Positions 9,688 through 17,236 of a stretch of 43,454 bases of DNA are shown in pieces; position 1 is the first letter of the stretch; each line of letters opens with the position of its first letter. The DNA is from an uncultured Halieaceae bacterium (GTDB lineage: Bacteria; Pseudomonadota; Gammaproteobacteria; Pseudomonadales; Halieaceae), in contig CAJWEV010000015.1 in assembly GCA_913031575.1 (NCBI GenBank), positions 1 to 43,454 on the forward strand, read 5' to 3'. The notes below the pieces were generated by a model. That model made no database searches, was not told where the DNA came from, and saw nothing but the letters and a program-made list of their open reading frames with translations. The translations under genes were made by a program, and so were the position numbers.

Positions 9688-11433
9688 TTAATCGGTGATA
9701 GTTGCCAGCTTACGGCTAGGGATGTCCGCCATCACGCGCAGGACGTCCTCGAAGAGGGGCACGTGAACATCGGCGTCGATTTGTGCTGTGGTGATGAAGT
9801 TCGGGAAGGTGTGGATGCGCAGGAGCTTGAGGTCACCTGACTTCGTAAGCAGTGTATCTATTGCAAGTACGGCAAACCTGTTCTCTTCAGAAACCCCTGA
9901 GACAGACGCCTGGCGCACCTCACCCAATAACCCGGCCATGTCCGCAGCGAGTGTTTGAGCTGCCTTGGTAAGTGTTCCCGCATGCCGTGTTTGGCTGCCG
10001 GGGACTAGCTTGATATAAGAGCCCGCGTCTCGATAGCTTCGATTATCCACCTGCGATGCATGATTTGCGTCATTGGGCGCATAGTCCGCACCGTGAATAA
10101 AGACGACGCTGTCTTCGTAGCACATCAACCGACCACTAACGGCAACGATGTAGAAGCGTGCCGTAAATTTGTGCTGATCGATGAGCGCGAGCCCATCAAC
10201 GGCTTTCTGTAAGAGATGTCCGCTGGGAACCGTCGCCGCCGCCATGATGGGTGTGGGTAGGCAAAGCGTTTTGTCATTGGTCCCGCGGAACTGACTGCGA
10301 ATAAACCAAAGATCATCAGTTTTGGGTTGTTCATTTAGGGCATCGTGAACCGAGGCATAGGTCTTGGGTACGCGATCAGCAAAACCAAGTTCAGTCATTT
10401 TTGCGACGACCTTACCTGCATCGGACAGCGGGTTTAGAAAGCTCCGTTCAACCGTTTTGAAACGAGGACCCGACCATCCAATGGGCGGAGATGGTTCCGG
10501 CTTATTGCCATAGCTATCCCAATAGCTCAGGTGAACGGCGGGGAAGTGGTTGTCGCGCGCTTTGAGGGTTTTGACTGCTCTTTGCCATAAGACATCCGCC
10601 CGGTTAGCCAGCACCCTGAGGCTCTCGGCTTGAATTGATGCGACGTTGTCGACAGCGTCTGATCGTGTTGGTGTGATTGCTTCACTGACAGGGGCGTCAG
10701 GGCCGTCGTTAGCCGCTTGCGCGACTGTGTTACCGCAATCAGGCGCTTCACCCGTCATCGTATCAAAGGCTACCGATGGCAGCGCGTTGTCTTTGTCGAA
10801 CATAACCCGGGTATCGTGGTGACGGAACCACAGGTTGAAGGCCCACTTCTCGCCCGCCTCCACCGGCATACCGGCGTGAAGGCTGAGCGGGTGGGGACCA
10901 CTGATGTCTTCGGTGGTGTTGTGAAAGATCACCATGCGACCGGGAGAGGCAGGAACGGTAATGCCCAACTTGGGAAACTGTGTCGCGCCGCCACCCTCGA
11001 CTTTATTAAGGTAGACCAAAGCTGTAACCAGGCGCTGCCCACCCCATTGAGCCGCTTTTTGTCCGCGAGCGAGTGAGAGGTTGAAGGCGTCGAAGTGCGG
11101 CCGGTATTCTTGCTCGGGGCCGTAGTGGATAATTTGCATCGATTCGGCGTTTTCCAGTGGCAGGCCGATAATATCGGCGATTCGCTGGCCTATCGATTTG
11201 ACCACGTCATCTTCATCGTACTTGAGCCAATGGTTTGAGCCGGTACGACCTTCACTGGGTTTGAAACCCTCGTCCAGTACCACGCCTGCGCGTTTGATAT
11301 GTGGTTTGGCAAGTTCAATCAGGTAGGCGCACTCAATTGGCGAGATCACGTCATTACGAACCGCCACCAAGGGTTCGCTCGAGAACACCTCCGCCCCCTC
11401 GTATTCGTTTTTTAATCGAATCTTATCGGTCAT
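9688..11433 (-). CDS. 2OG-Fe(II) oxygenase (prolyl-4-hydroxylase-like) fused to a probable TTL-like ATP-grasp domain
   Basis: A 581-residue protein with two parts. Residues about 20-205 form a P4Hc-type double-stranded beta-helix: HFD gives the iron ligands His113 and Asp115, LHAGMPV gives the distal ligand His186, and GEKWAFNLWF gives Lys196 for the 2-oxoglutarate carboxylate. So the oxygenase looks active. After a low-complexity linker (about 215-265), residues 265-581 have the layout of tubulin-tyrosine-ligase-like ATP-grasp proteins: PKTY near 356, WFIRS at 376, RFYIVAVSGRLMCYED at 426, and a final IDTLL then LKLLRIHTFPNF (524-546). The usual lysine and the Glu/Asn magnesium ligands seem replaced, so this assignment is tentative. 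The gene lies 68 bp downstream of a LysR gene on the same strand. Substrate is unknown. Confidence 0.72.
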   Translation of the reverse strand: MTDKIRLKNEYEGAEVFSSEPLVAVRNDVISPIECAYLIELAKPHIKRAGVVLDEGFKPSEGRTGSNHWLKYDEDDVVKSIGQRIADIIGLPLENAESMQIIHYGPEQEYRPHFDAFNLSLARGQKAAQWGGQRLVTALVYLNKVEGGGATQFPKLGITVPASPGRMVIFHNTTEDISGPHPLSLHAGMPVEAGEKWAFNLWFRHHDTRVMFDKDNALPSVAFDTMTGEAPDCGNTVAQAANDGPDAPVSEAITPTRSDAVDNVASIQAESLRVLANRADVLWQRAVKTLKARDNHFPAVHLSYWDSYGNKPEPSPPIGWSGPRFKTVERSFLNPLSDAGKVVAKMTELGFADRVPKTYASVHDALNEQPKTDDLWFIRSQFRGTNDKTLCLPTPIMAAATVPSGHLLQKAVDGLALIDQHKFTARFYIVAVSGRLMCYEDSVVFIHGADYAPNDANHASQVDNRSYRDAGSYIKLVPGSQTRHAGTLTKAAQTLAADMAGLLGEVRQASVSGVSEENRFAVLAIDTLLTKSGDLKLLRIHTFPNFITTAQIDADVHVPLFEDVLRVMADIPSRKLATITD

Positions 11434-11501
11434 TGACTAAACCTATGATCTATCTCGCGGCTCTCGACTGTCGTCGCGGAGTATCAATTTATCTCATTAG
11501 A

Positions 11502-12440
11502 CTAGATGGACCGTGCTATCTTCGTGATGAGCTGTCTAATCCAACGGTGCCCCGGATTGTGCTGTAACAGGGGGCTCCATGCCATTTTGAGCTCCAGTGG
11601 CGGAATGTCGAAAGGGACATCGCGCACAACCACTCGCGGATTATCGCGTTTCAACTGCGTTGCTCGTGTGGGTAGTGTGACTATCAGATCGTTTTGCTCA
11701 GCTAGGGTCATAGCCGCTTGGTAGTGGCGTGTAAAAACGCGGATTCGGCGCTTTTTTCCAAGCTCCCCGAGCGTCGAGTCAACCCAACCCAGGCGTTGAA
11801 CATCATCGGGGTTTACACCGACTCCAACGCCCATACCGGTTTTACTGACCCAAATGTGATCGGCAGCAAGATAGTTATCGAGAGTGAAGTCCTCAAGAAT
11901 GGGGTTCTCGGGGCTCAATAGGCAGGAGAAGGAGTCCTGCCACAACGTAATTTGGTGGAACGACTGCGGCATCTGGGCAAAGCGGTTAATGACCAAATCA
12001 ACCTTGCCTCGCTCCACGTCAAGAAAGCTGACGTCCGAGGGGTTCATTATATCAAGCGTGATGCCGGGCGCTTGCTCACGGAGCTCTTTCAGTACGTAGG
12101 GGAGCAACGTTGATTCGGCGTAATCACTGGCCATTAGCCGAACCACACGATTCTCGGTCTCTGGGACAAACTCTTCAGTCGGCTGAAGTGCTCGATCAAC
12201 GTTCGTCAAAATTTCACGTAACTGAGGCTCTAATTCTTCCGCCTTTGCGGTTGGCGTCATGCCATCGGAAGTTCGAATCAGGAGCGGATCGTTAAAAACC
12301 TCGCGCAATCGCTTCAGCCCGTTACTCATAGCGGGCTGAGACAGACCGAGGCTATGCGCTGCTTGAGTAACGTTGCGCTCCCGAAGCAGCGCATCGAGGT
12401 AAACGAGAAGGTTTAAATCAACGCGACCAAGGCGACTCAT
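11502..12440 (-). CDS. LysR-family transcriptional regulator
   Basis: A 312-residue LTTR. The N-terminal winged helix-turn-helix is clear: VDLNLLVYLDALLRERNVTQ, then AAHSLGLSQPAMSNGLKRLR and the DPLLIRT turn. The DLNLL opening and the LIRT sequence resemble the NodD/NahR-like branch of the family. The C-terminal part is a periplasmic-binding-type effector domain. It is transcribed divergently from an acyl-CoA dehydrogenase across a 124-bp gap that contains a palindromic LTTR site, so it probably controls that gene and itself. It may also be co-transcribed with the oxygenase gene downstream. The effector is unknown; an acyl-CoA or related acid would fit the context but is inference. Confidence 0.93.
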   Translation of the reverse strand: MSRLGRVDLNLLVYLDALLRERNVTQAAHSLGLSQPAMSNGLKRLREVFNDPLLIRTSDGMTPTAKAEELEPQLREILTNVDRALQPTEEFVPETENRVVRLMASDYAESTLLPYVLKELREQAPGITLDIMNPSDVSFLDVERGKVDLVINRFAQMPQSFHQITLWQDSFSCLLSPENPILEDFTLDNYLAADHIWVSKTGMGVGVGVNPDDVQRLGWVDSTLGELGKKRRIRVFTRHYQAAMTLAEQNDLIVTLPTRATQLKRDNPRVVVRDVPFDIPPLELKMAWSPLLQHNPGHRWIRQLITKIARSI

Positions 12441-12462
12441 CTAATTGGCTCTCCTAAGTGAC

Positions 12463-12487
12463 GTACTATTCATCCCATGAATAATAC
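12463..12487. promoter_or_regulatory. LysR-type operator, primary palindrome
   Basis: A perfect 7-3-7 inverted repeat, TATTCAT-CCC-ATGAATA (12467-12483), extended by GTA/TAC arms with one mismatch to 25 bp. It contains the T-N11-A core (TTCATCCCATGAA) that defines LTTR sites. It lies 22 bp upstream of the LysR start codon, in the gap shared with the acyl-CoA dehydrogenase gene, which is the standard position for the recognition-binding site of an autoregulated LTTR. Confidence 0.72.
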
Positions 12488-12490
12488 ATC

Positions 12491-12505
12491 TTCTGGGGTG
12501 AAGAA
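12491..12505. promoter_or_regulatory. LysR-type operator, weaker second site
   Basis: An interrupted dyad, TTCT-7-AGAA, whose centre is about 23 bp (two helical turns) from the centre of the strong palindrome and nearer to the acyl-CoA dehydrogenase gene. This matches the activation-site arrangement of LTTR promoters. The half-sites are short, so chance occurrence is possible. Confidence 0.4.
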
Positions 12506-12564
12506 CAGAAATTTTTGGTCTGAACGGATGAACAGCTACAATAGGGACACGGTTTGGAGGGCTT

Positions 12565-14328
12565 ATGTACAACGCACCGTTAGATGACATGCAATTTCTG
12601 ATCGACGATGTGTGTCGGGCGGGTGAGCGACTAGGAAATTTGCCACGCTTTGAGGGCTTGGACGTGGGCGCAGATTTGACCACGGCGCTGCTTGAGGAGG
12701 CAGGCAAGCTGGCTGCGGACATGGTTTCACCGCTGCGTCGCGTCGGTGACCAGCAGCCGGCGCGCTGTTCAGACGGTGCCGTTACCATCCCTCCGGGCTA
12801 CGGCGACGCCATCAAAGCACTCGGCGACGGTGGTTGGGTAGGTATTTCGGCTGAGGCATCTCACGGGGGCCAAGGTTTACCAGAGCTCTACGGTACGGCC
12901 GCCTGCGAGATGTGGAATTCAGCCGATATGGCGTTTGCGCTGGAGCCTTTTTTGAGCTCAGGTGCGGCGCTTGCGATTTCGGCGCACGCGAGCTCCGAGC
13001 TGAAGGACAAGTACCTACCTAATATCAATGCGGGCATCTGGTCAGGCACCATGAACCTCACCGAGTCCAGTGCTGGCTCCGATCTCGGACCCATGAAGAC
13101 TCGCGCGGAGCGTCACGGCGATCACTACAAGATTTTCGGGCAAAAGATCTACATCACCTGGGGCGATCATGACGCGACCGAAAACATTATTCACCTGGTG
13201 TTAGCCCGCTTACCCGATGCTCCTGCAGGAAGCAAAGGTATCTCGCTGTTCATCGTTCCGAAGTTTCTTGTGAATGACGATGCAAGCCTGGGTGAGCGCA
13301 ATGACGCCTACCCCGTATCGGTCGAGCACAAGCTCGGTATTCACGGCAGTCCCACCTGTGTCATGGCCTATGGCGACAATGGTGGAGCGATTGGCTACCT
13401 CGTCGGTGAGGAAAACAACGGACTGGCGTGCATGTTTACCATGATGAACGAGGCGCGCCTGAAAGTTGGTCTTCAGGGGCTCGGTGCCAGCGAGGGCGCC
13501 TATCAAAAAGCGGTGGCCTATGCGCGCGAGCGCATCCAAGGAGGCGTGCCGATTATTGAGCACGCAGATGTAAAGCGAATGCTGATGACGATGCGTGCTC
13601 TCAATGAAGCGATGCGTGCGCTCGCCTACATTGAGTCCCTCACGATGGATCTCTCCCATGGTGCGCCAGTCGATGAGCGTGGTCATTGGAAGGCGCGTCT
13701 CGATCTAATGATTCCAGTGATTAAGGGTTGGATGACCGAAGTGGGCCAGGAAGTCACCTCACTGGGCGTGCAGATTCATGGTGGTATGGGCTATGTCGAG
13801 GAGACAGGTGCAGCGCAGTTCCTCCGCGATGTACGAATTACGCCTATCTACGAGGGTACTAACGGCATCCAAGCGGCTGATCTTGTAAACAGAAAGCTCG
13901 CCCGCGACGGCGGCGCAACGATGGAAAGGGTACACGATGAAATCCGCAGTGTTGCCGATGCGCTGGTGGGTTCTAGCGATGATCGCTTAGCAGCCATGGG
14001 CGCGGCCTTATCTGATGCCCTGGCAGCGCATCTGATGTCCACGCAAACCATTTTGGAGATGCTCAAAGTCGATAAAAACGCTGCGATGGCCGCGTCGTTC
14101 GACTACATGATGCAAACCGGCTACCTGTTTGGCGGCTGGCATCTAGCGGCGAGTTCTCTCGTGGCGATTGACCTGCTCGCTCGTGACGATAAAACGCTGT
14201 TCTGTCAGCGGAAAATTGCGACGACAGAGTTCTATCTCCATCGCCTAATGCCTCGTGCCAGTGCGCACGCGGATGCGATCTTATCGCCCGTCAGTCAGCT
14301 GGATGGATACGCGGCCGATTGGCTGTAG
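12565..14328 (+). CDS. Acyl-CoA dehydrogenase, long form (FadE/DmdC-like)
   Basis: A 587-residue flavoprotein of the acyl-CoA dehydrogenase superfamily in its extended form, with an extra C-terminal helical domain. The middle domain has MNLTESSAGSDLG, the usual FAD/substrate loop, followed by KIFGQKIYITWGDHD. The C-terminal dehydrogenase domain has QIHGGMGYVEE and IYEGTNGIQAADLV, whose Glu is the expected catalytic base. Proteins of this size and with these motifs include DmdC (3-methylmercaptopropionyl-CoA dehydrogenase) and related fatty or short-chain dehydrogenases; sequence alone does not decide the substrate. ATG start behind GGAGG (GGAGGGCTT). It is divergent from a LysR gene and followed 11 bases later by rraA. 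Confidence 0.93.
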   Translation: MYNAPLDDMQFLIDDVCRAGERLGNLPRFEGLDVGADLTTALLEEAGKLAADMVSPLRRVGDQQPARCSDGAVTIPPGYGDAIKALGDGGWVGISAEASHGGQGLPELYGTAACEMWNSADMAFALEPFLSSGAALAISAHASSELKDKYLPNINAGIWSGTMNLTESSAGSDLGPMKTRAERHGDHYKIFGQKIYITWGDHDATENIIHLVLARLPDAPAGSKGISLFIVPKFLVNDDASLGERNDAYPVSVEHKLGIHGSPTCVMAYGDNGGAIGYLVGEENNGLACMFTMMNEARLKVGLQGLGASEGAYQKAVAYARERIQGGVPIIEHADVKRMLMTMRALNEAMRALAYIESLTMDLSHGAPVDERGHWKARLDLMIPVIKGWMTEVGQEVTSLGVQIHGGMGYVEETGAAQFLRDVRITPIYEGTNGIQAADLVNRKLARDGGATMERVHDEIRSVADALVGSSDDRLAAMGAALSDALAAHLMSTQTILEMLKVDKNAAMAASFDYMMQTGYLFGGWHLAASSLVAIDLLARDDKTLFCQRKIATTEFYLHRLMPRASAHADAILSPVSQLDGYAADWL

Positions 14329-14339
14329 GCGGCGCTTCG

Positions 14340-14819
14340 ATGTTGAGTACACCCGACCTGTCCGATCTCAACCCAGGTGCACGCGTCCTGCCGTTTCAAT
14401 TTCGTACGTTCGGCTTGCGCGGCTCACTCTGCGGTCCAATAGCAACCATTGTCTGCTTTGAAGACAACTCTCGAGTCAAAGAGGCGGTTGCTGAGCCCGG
14501 TAAGGGCAGGGTGTTACTCATCGATGGTGGTGGCTCACTTGCGAAAGCGCTGACGGGTGATTTGGTCGCTAAGTCTGCGATGGATAATGGCTGGGCAGGC
14601 ATGGTGATTATTGGGGCCGCGCGCGATGTCGAAGTCATCAGCACCTTTGATTTTTGTGTCATGGCCCTAGGGACCACACCCATGAAAACCGAGAAATTGG
14701 GTCGTGGCGAGCGCGGCGCAGTACTAACGTTGTGCGGTGTGGATGTCAGCGAGGGTGACTACCTTGCTGGCGATGAGAACGGCGTGCTGATTAGCCGTGA
14801 GCCCTTCCTCGAGGCTTAG
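14340..14819 (+). CDS. rraA: RraA family protein (regulator of ribonuclease activity A)
   Basis: A 159-residue protein starting at ATG 14340, close to the 161 residues of E. coli RraA. Shared features are TFGLRGSLCGPIATIVCFEDN, the GRVLLIDGGGSLAKAL segment, GWAGMVIIGAARDV, and the ending GDYLAGDENGVLIS, here quoted in pieces. RraA of enterobacteria binds and inhibits RNase E; some homologues are instead 4-hydroxy-4-methyl-2-oxoglutarate or oxaloacetate aldolases. The R and D residues (GAARDV) used by the aldolases are present here, where E. coli RraA has GAVRQV, so an aldolase role cannot be excluded. It is 11 bases behind the acyl-CoA dehydrogenase and probably co-transcribed. Confidence 0.88.
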   Translation: MLSTPDLSDLNPGARVLPFQFRTFGLRGSLCGPIATIVCFEDNSRVKEAVAEPGKGRVLLIDGGGSLAKALTGDLVAKSAMDNGWAGMVIIGAARDVEVISTFDFCVMALGTTPMKTEKLGRGERGAVLTLCGVDVSEGDYLAGDENGVLISREPFLEA

Positions 14820-14857
14820 AGCTCAGCATCCTTGAGTGGGTGTTAAGTCCCGTCGAA

Positions 14858-15685
14858 TTAAGACAGGCGCATGGATAGGTCGAGCGGGATGACGATTTTG
14901 GTTAGCGCGCCAATCGATATGAAGTCGACGCCAGTGTCGGCAATACCCCGAAGGGTTGCCTCTGTAATGTTGCCGGATGCCTCAAGCTCAGCTCGACCTT
15001 TACTCAAAGTCACCGCTTGACGCATGTCACGCAGCGAAAAGTTATCGAGCATGATGCGATCTGCGCCAGCGTCCAGCGCTTGCGAGAGCTCATCGAGGCT
15101 TTCCACCTCGACCTCTATCGGTTTTCCCGGCGCGTTAACGCGCGCAGCTTCGATAGCTTCCCGAATACCGCTGCAAGCCGCAATATGGTTTTCCTTGATG
15201 AGGAACGCGTCGTATAAGCCGATGCGATGGTTATGACAGCCACCGCAGGTCACAGCGTACTTCTGCGCCATACGGAAGCCGGGAATCGTTTTTCGTGTAT
15301 CCAGCAGGCGCGTCGATGTCCCCTCAACCATTGAGGCGAGTTTCGCACTGTAGCTGGCCGTACCTGACAGCATTTGCAGAAAATTCAACGCAGCCCGCTC
15401 AGCCGTCAAAATGCTGCACGCGGCGCCCGACACCGTAAACAGCGTGTCATCAGGCAGGAGTGTGTCACCATCAGACTTTTGCCAGATGACCTCAAGCGAT
15501 GCATCGACGGCGGCGAAGACCGCATCGACGAATTGTGTGCCGCACAAGACGCCTGATTCCCGTGTGATCACAGTCGCCAGCGCCTGCTCCTCCGAGCCAA
15601 CTAAGCCCGCGGTAATGTCGCCGCTGCCAATATCTTCGGCTAGCGCGAGAGCCACGAGGGGCGCTATGTCACTTTGCGTCAACAC
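14858..15685 (-). CDS. nadC: Nicotinate-nucleotide pyrophosphorylase (carboxylating)
   Basis: A 275-residue quinolinate phosphoribosyltransferase, which makes nicotinate mononucleotide from quinolinate and PRPP in de novo NAD synthesis. Diagnostic motifs are EDIGSGDIT near the start, [32 protein letters not shown] in the active site, EVEVESLDE and MLDNF. It begins at GTG 15685, with TTG just after it. It is transcribed divergently from ampD; the adjoining nadC-ampD arrangement is known in Pseudomonas. The shared upstream region holds the 17-bp repeat array at 15697-15767. Confidence 0.96.
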   Translation of the reverse strand: MLTQSDIAPLVALALAEDIGSGDITAGLVGSEEQALATVITRESGVLCGTQFVDAVFAAVDASLEVIWQKSDGDTLLPDDTLFTVSGAACSILTAERAALNFLQMLSGTASYSAKLASMVEGTSTRLLDTRKTIPGFRMAQKYAVTCGGCHNHRIGLYDAFLIKENHIAACSGIREAIEAARVNAPGKPIEVEVESLDELSQALDAGADRIMLDNFSLRDMRQAVTLSKGRAELEASGNITEATLRGIADTGVDFISIGALTKIVIPLDLSMRLS

Positions 15686-15696
15686 GTTTCGATATC

Positions 15697-15767
15697 CTGA
15701 TAGTTGTTACTGATGGGTAGTAGTGCCTGATAGGTAGTGGTGTCTGATAGATAGTCGTGCCTGATAT
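15697..15767. repeat. 17-bp direct repeats in the nadC-ampD intergenic region
   Basis: Three adjoining 17-bp units (15717-15733, 15734-15750, 15751-15767) share the pattern GTAGTnGTGCCTGATAG with one to three differences. The core CTGATA/G also occurs at 15697 and 15710, giving five copies at spacings of 13, 17, 17 and 17 bp. The array fills most of the 91-121 bp between the divergent nadC and ampD starts, so it could bind a regulator cooperatively or be recent slippage. A TATGAT hexamer at 15765-15770 at its edge may be the ampD -10 element. Confidence 0.7.
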
Positions 15768-15806
15768 GATGCGGTATTGAAACACAGCCGAAGCAACGTT
15801 TTTCAA

Positions 15807-16388
15807 GTGAGTGACAATAAATACGGTCAAATTTCTGAAGGTTGGCTCCAGGGCTGTGAGCACATCCCGTCACCTAATTATGGGGAGAGGCCAGTGGGCA
15901 CGACAGTGGAGCTCGTCGTGGTCCACAATATATCGCTGCCCCCGGGCGAATTTGGTGGGCCTCACGTTGCGGAACTCTTTACGAATTCACTCGACCCACA
16001 GGGGCATCCATATTTTGACGAGATTGCTGACCTTCGCGTATCCGCGCATTTTTTGATTCGCCGCGACGGTCACGTCATCCAGTTTGTCTCGACAAAGGAC
16101 ATGGCTTGGCATGCGGGTGTGTCCCAATGGCGAGATCGTAAAAAATGCAATGAATTCAGCCTTGGTATTGAACTTGAGGGTACTGATACCCATCTATATA
16201 CCCAGGATCAGTATGCGCGCTTGGAGGAGATCATCCGTAAGTGCCGTGCTGCGCATCCAGACATTGAAGAGGATGCTATTGTTGGACACAGTGATATTGC
16301 ACCCGGACGCAAAACAGACCCGGGAGAGAGCTTTGACTGGCAGGAATTACAAACCCGATTGGGGGTTGAATCGCTGCCGCGCGGCTAG
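15807..16388 (+). CDS. ampD: 1,6-anhydro-N-acetylmuramyl-L-alanine amidase AmpD
   Basis: A cytosolic zinc amidase of about 193 residues that splits anhydromuropeptides during peptidoglycan recycling; its loss derepresses AmpC beta-lactamase where AmpR is present. The amidase_2 motifs are visible: VVHNIS (zinc His), AHFLIRRDGHVIQFV, AWHAG, and GHSDIAPGRKTDPG with the second zinc His and the zinc Asp. GTG 15807 is chosen because it gives a family-sized N-terminus and leaves room for the TATGAT box; the frame also allows TTG 15777. ampE follows 22 bases later, so the classical ampDE pair is intact. No ampR or ampC is seen in the window. Confidence 0.93.
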   Translation: MSDNKYGQISEGWLQGCEHIPSPNYGERPVGTTVELVVVHNISLPPGEFGGPHVAELFTNSLDPQGHPYFDEIADLRVSAHFLIRRDGHVIQFVSTKDMAWHAGVSQWRDRKKCNEFSLGIELEGTDTHLYTQDQYARLEEIIRKCRAAHPDIEEDAIVGHSDIAPGRKTDPGESFDWQELQTRLGVESLPRG

Positions 16389-16410
16389 CGTAAGTTAAGG
16401 GGGAATTAGC

Positions 16411-17226
16411 TTGAGTTATCTGGCGTTTTTATCATTCATTGTGGCGACCGGCCTGTACTGGCTGATGGGCCCGGGCGGGCCTTTACACTCCATCAATTTT
16501 CTATCTGTCTTTCGCTCCCAGATCAGGGATGAAGAAGAGGGCTCGTCAACACGAGCGGCGCTGATTCTTGTTGTTGCACCATCGGTATTGTTCGCACTGC
16601 TGTATGTCATTGTTGAGCGTGCTTTTGGCGGCACAGCAATGCTTTTTCTCGGAACAGCGGCACTGTTTTTTGCGTTTGGTCGTGAGGATTTCCCCACCTT
16701 GACGCAGCGGTTTCTCGCGCGAGCCCGTGTGGGCGACAACGAGGGGGCCGCTATGTTGATCGAGTCTGCCGGTGGTTACAGCTCGGCGGATGATGTTGAC
16801 GACCTCGGTGATGTCGCGGCTTCATTTTTTGGTGTGATGGCATTGCAGCGATGGTTTGGCCCCGTGACCTACTTTTTACTTTTAGGTCCTGTTGGCGCAG
16901 TGGCATATCGTGTTGCGCATTTGACGCAGGAGACAAAGACGCCCTTGAGTGATTCCCTAATGCGGCTGCTTGAATGGTTACCCTCTCGATTGCTGGTGCT
17001 GAGCTTCTCCGTATTTGGAGATTTCGATAAATCTGTCGAGCAGCTCACGGGCAAGGGTATGACCCTAGACATCGATACGGGCGACTTTCTGGAAGATGCA
17101 ACGGATGCGGCTGTTACCTTACGAGAGGATGCCTCTGTCTATGACCGACTATCCGCCGTTTTTCATCTACTCGAGCGAAGCTTTTTGCTCTGGTTGGGCG
17201 CGGTTGCCCTGCTTGTCCTAATTTAA
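16411..17226 (+). CDS. ampE: AmpE-like inner-membrane protein
   Basis: A 271-residue membrane protein starting at TTG 16411 behind a strong AAGGGGG Shine-Dalgarno. Four hydrophobic segments are seen (about residues 2-18, 45-62, 66-80 and 255-271) plus one near 145-165, with a soluble middle. It sits directly downstream of ampD, as in enterobacteria and Pseudomonas, and belongs to the CobD/CbiB-related AmpE family. The role of AmpE in beta-lactamase signalling or recycling is not settled. Identification rests mainly on position and general layout, with GHxW-like motifs not used. Confidence 0.82.
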   Translation: MSYLAFLSFIVATGLYWLMGPGGPLHSINFLSVFRSQIRDEEEGSSTRAALILVVAPSVLFALLYVIVERAFGGTAMLFLGTAALFFAFGREDFPTLTQRFLARARVGDNEGAAMLIESAGGYSSADDVDDLGDVAASFFGVMALQRWFGPVTYFLLLGPVGAVAYRVAHLTQETKTPLSDSLMRLLEWLPSRLLVLSFSVFGDFDKSVEQLTGKGMTLDIDTGDFLEDATDAAVTLREDASVYDRLSAVFHLLERSFLLWLGAVALLVLI

Positions 17227-17236
17227 GCCCGGTAGC

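Noticed and set aside
13210-13686. 158-codon open frame antisense to the acyl-CoA dehydrogenase
   Set aside because: Fully inside a strongly supported gene; composition typical of an antisense shadow.
15697-15767. Possible CRISPR array
   Set aside because: The repeats are only 17 bp, imperfect and directly joined without unique spacers; no cas genes are nearby.
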